A stretch of 7,525 nucleotides of DNA, taken from positions 1 through 7,525 of the forward strand of contig CACZPX010000304.1 of assembly GCA_902783095.1 (NCBI GenBank). The letters run 5' to 3'. Origin of the DNA: an uncultured Lachnospiraceae bacterium (lineage in GTDB: Bacteria > Bacillota > Clostridia > Lachnospirales > Lachnospiraceae). Every line of letters starts with the position of its first letter. Within the stretch, counting starts at the first letter, position 1. Below, piece by piece: positions 6,174 through 7,525 of this stretch. A program made the position numbers and the translations under genes. The notes beneath the pieces are model-generated. The model did not search any database. It saw only the letters and a program-made list of their open reading frames with translations, and was not told the DNA's origin.

Positions 6174-7340
6174 TTACTCGAACCGGTAGGTGATCATATT
6201 GTCGCGGATCCAGGAGATGCAGCCGAAGGCCACGCCGAACAGTCCCAGCTTGGAGCAGATCAGGCGTTCGGGCACCGGATACTCCGGTCCGGTGAGCTCC
6301 TGCACCTTTTCGACCAGCTTGCCCAAAAAGCCGCGGTCGATGATCTGGCCCATAAAGCCCGCCAGGCAGATGGTAGCCGGGTTGAACAGCTGGATCACGT
6401 TGTGGATGGCCACCGCCAGATGCTGCAGCATGTCGTCCACCACCTTTTCCACGGCCGGATCGTTGTCCTTGGCGCGGCGGATGATGTCCAGCGCCGCCTC
6501 GTACGGGGAAGTGCCCTCGTCGTAGAGCGCATCCACGATGTACTTGACCGAGGCAAAATGGTCCAACGGCTGGTACTTGCCGTCCACGTTCACCAGTATG
6601 TGGCCCAGTCTGCCGATAAAGCTGCCGTAGCTGGAGAAGGTCTCTTCGCCCTGGTAGACGTCCATCTTAAGCTTCATGGAGCTGTGGATGTAGGCCAGGC
6701 AGGAATTGATGTCGGCGTCGCCGAAATGCACTTCGCCGATGGCGCCGGCCGCGCTAGTGGCCAGGACCTCAACCGGGATATCCTCAAAATGACTGTTGAG
6801 CATCTCGTAGGCGTCCACGTCCTTCCAGTCCGGAAGCGCGGGATGATCGTCCGGCACGCGCAGCTGGTTGTAATTGATGGGAAGGGCCAGGCCGATGCCC
6901 ACCACGCCAGCGGTGGTCCAGGCATATTTTTCCTGGCAGTACTTCACCATATTGTCCAGATATTCCAGACATTCCTGCGGGGTATACACACGGGGATCGG
7001 TAACGGGTTTTTCCACGATCTGCCCGCGCAGATCGGTGATCACGACCATCGTTGCCATCGCGGAGATCTCCATGCCGATGATCACGCCGAAGCTCTTGGA
7101 GAGCATCAGCATCGTCGGCGGTCTGCCGTTGTCAGCGGAAACAACACCCTCTTCGTCTACCAGCCCGGTGGCCAGCAGATCCTTCACGCAATTCGAAACA
7201 GTTACCTTGTTCAGGCCGGTTAATCTGGAAATCTCGGCTCTGGAAACAGGCGCTTCCAGAACGATCGTACGAAAGACTTTCTCAAGATTGAGATTTTTCA
7301 TCAAAGAGAATGTTCCACTTGCACCAATGTACGACGGCAT
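6174..7340 (-). CDS. ROK-family transcriptional regulator (NagC/XylR type)
   Basis: A 388-residue regulator. Residues about 15-65 form a winged helix-turn-helix (SRAEISRLTGLNKVTVSNCVKDLLATGLV), the classic DNA-binding head of ROK repressors. An actin-like sugar-kinase fold follows from about residue 84 (FGVIIGMEISA) to the end. The kinase-type motifs are degraded. The DxGGT loop is MEISAMAT. The NDANAAALGE segment is ATSAAGAIGE (194-203), so the catalytic Asp is Thr195. The GExGH motif is GRLGH (243-247). The CxCGxxGCxE zinc site is absent. It is thus not an enzyme, and its ligand is unclear. AAGGAGGG four bases upstream supports ATG at 7340; Met14 is an alternative but has no such site. Its place ahead of the RND gene suggests it may regulate that gene or itself, which is inference. 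Confidence 0.93.
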   Translation of the reverse strand: MPSYIGASGTFSLMKNLNLEKVFRTIVLEAPVSRAEISRLTGLNKVTVSNCVKDLLATGLVDEEGVVSADNGRPPTMLMLSKSFGVIIGMEISAMATMVVITDLRGQIVEKPVTDPRVYTPQECLEYLDNMVKYCQEKYAWTTAGVVGIGLALPINYNQLRVPDDHPALPDWKDVDAYEMLNSHFEDIPVEVLATSAAGAIGEVHFGDADINSCLAYIHSSMKLKMDVYQGEETFSSYGSFIGRLGHILVNVDGKYQPLDHFASVKYIVDALYDEGTSPYEAALDIIRRAKDNDPAVEKVVDDMLQHLAVAIHNVIQLFNPATICLAGFMGQIIDRGFLGKLVEKVQELTGPEYPVPERLICSKLGLFGVAFGCISWIRDNMITYRFE

Positions 7341-7344
7341 TTTA

Positions 7345-7352
7345 CCCTCCTT
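7345..7352 (-). promoter_or_regulatory. Ribosome binding site of the ROK regulator
   Basis: AAGGAGGG on the minus strand, four bases from ATG at 7340. It selects this start over Met14. A clear promoter for the gene was not found in 7353-7405. Confidence 0.85.
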
Positions 7353-7395
7353 CTTTTTAGTTTTTCTTTGTCCCCCTGTAAAGAAATGCCAATCC

Positions 7396-7427
7396 TATAA
7401 AATAAGCTGTGATTCCCTGATCACAGC
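7396..7427 (-). terminator. Terminator of the tRNA-Arg gene
   Basis: On the minus strand GCTGTGAT (7427-7420) pairs perfectly with ATCACAGC (7413-7406) around a 6-base loop, and TTATTTTAT follows. It begins 12 bases after the tRNA 3' end, as expected for a tRNA terminator. It separates the tRNA from the ROK gene. Confidence 0.8.
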
Positions 7428-7438
7428 CCGGTTACCAG

Positions 7439-7512
<74 letters not shown>

Positions 7513-7525
7513 AAAACTCGCAGCA

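Noticed and set aside
6402..7223. 273-codon plus-strand open frame antisense to the ROK gene
   Set aside because: It is a shadow frame; the ROK reading on the minus strand has a clear helix-turn-helix and a ribosome binding site.
7345..7380. TTTACA with a 17-base spacer and TAAAAA as a promoter for the ROK gene (minus strand)
   Set aside because: The implied transcription start falls inside the ribosome binding site, so the transcript would lose it; the -10 match is also poor.

Overview
The window looks like chromosomal DNA from a moderately GC-rich Gram-positive anaerobe, probably an uncultured member of the Clostridia. The basis is the S20 and DNA polymerase III delta sequences, strong GGAGG-type ribosome binding sites, an RND transporter of the Gram-positive type with no partner genes, a NagC/XylR-type ROK regulator, and a tRNA gene without encoded CCA. 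This placement is inference; no species is claimed.

Layout, left to right. Bases 1-474 are mostly non-coding. They hold the possible end of an upstream gene, two related terminator-like hairpins (54-75 and 149-175), and a near-consensus promoter (372-400) for rpsT. The short rpsT leader can fold just upstream of its ribosome binding site. rpsT (475-738, + strand) uses a TTG start. It converges on the minus-strand genes at a hairpin that can terminate in both directions (767-810), followed by a widespread REP-like repeat (about 811-884).

All other genes lie on the minus strand. In transcription order they are: tRNA-Arg(TCT) (7512-7439) with its own terminator; a ROK-family regulator (7340-6174); a terminator-like hairpin (6143-6104); a 1374-residue RND transporter (6081-1957); and holA, the clamp-loader delta subunit (1949-909). 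The transporter stop codon overlaps the holA ribosome binding site, so the two are almost certainly one transcript with coupled translation. The regulator and the transporter are adjacent and co-oriented, with the hairpin between them. This suggests, but does not prove, that the regulator controls the pump.

The most notable item is the transporter. It carries an insertion of about 330 residues, predicted mainly as coiled coil, in the first porter domain just before the segment that corresponds to the docking domain of Gram-negative pumps. The window contains no adaptor or outer-membrane channel gene, and a Gram-positive cell would have no outer membrane. The insert may therefore act as a built-in periplasm- or wall-spanning arm, as has been proposed for mycobacterial MmpL4/MmpL5. 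The regulator is also unusual: the sugar-contact, catalytic and zinc motifs of ROK proteins are largely replaced, so its ligand is probably not a classical sugar.
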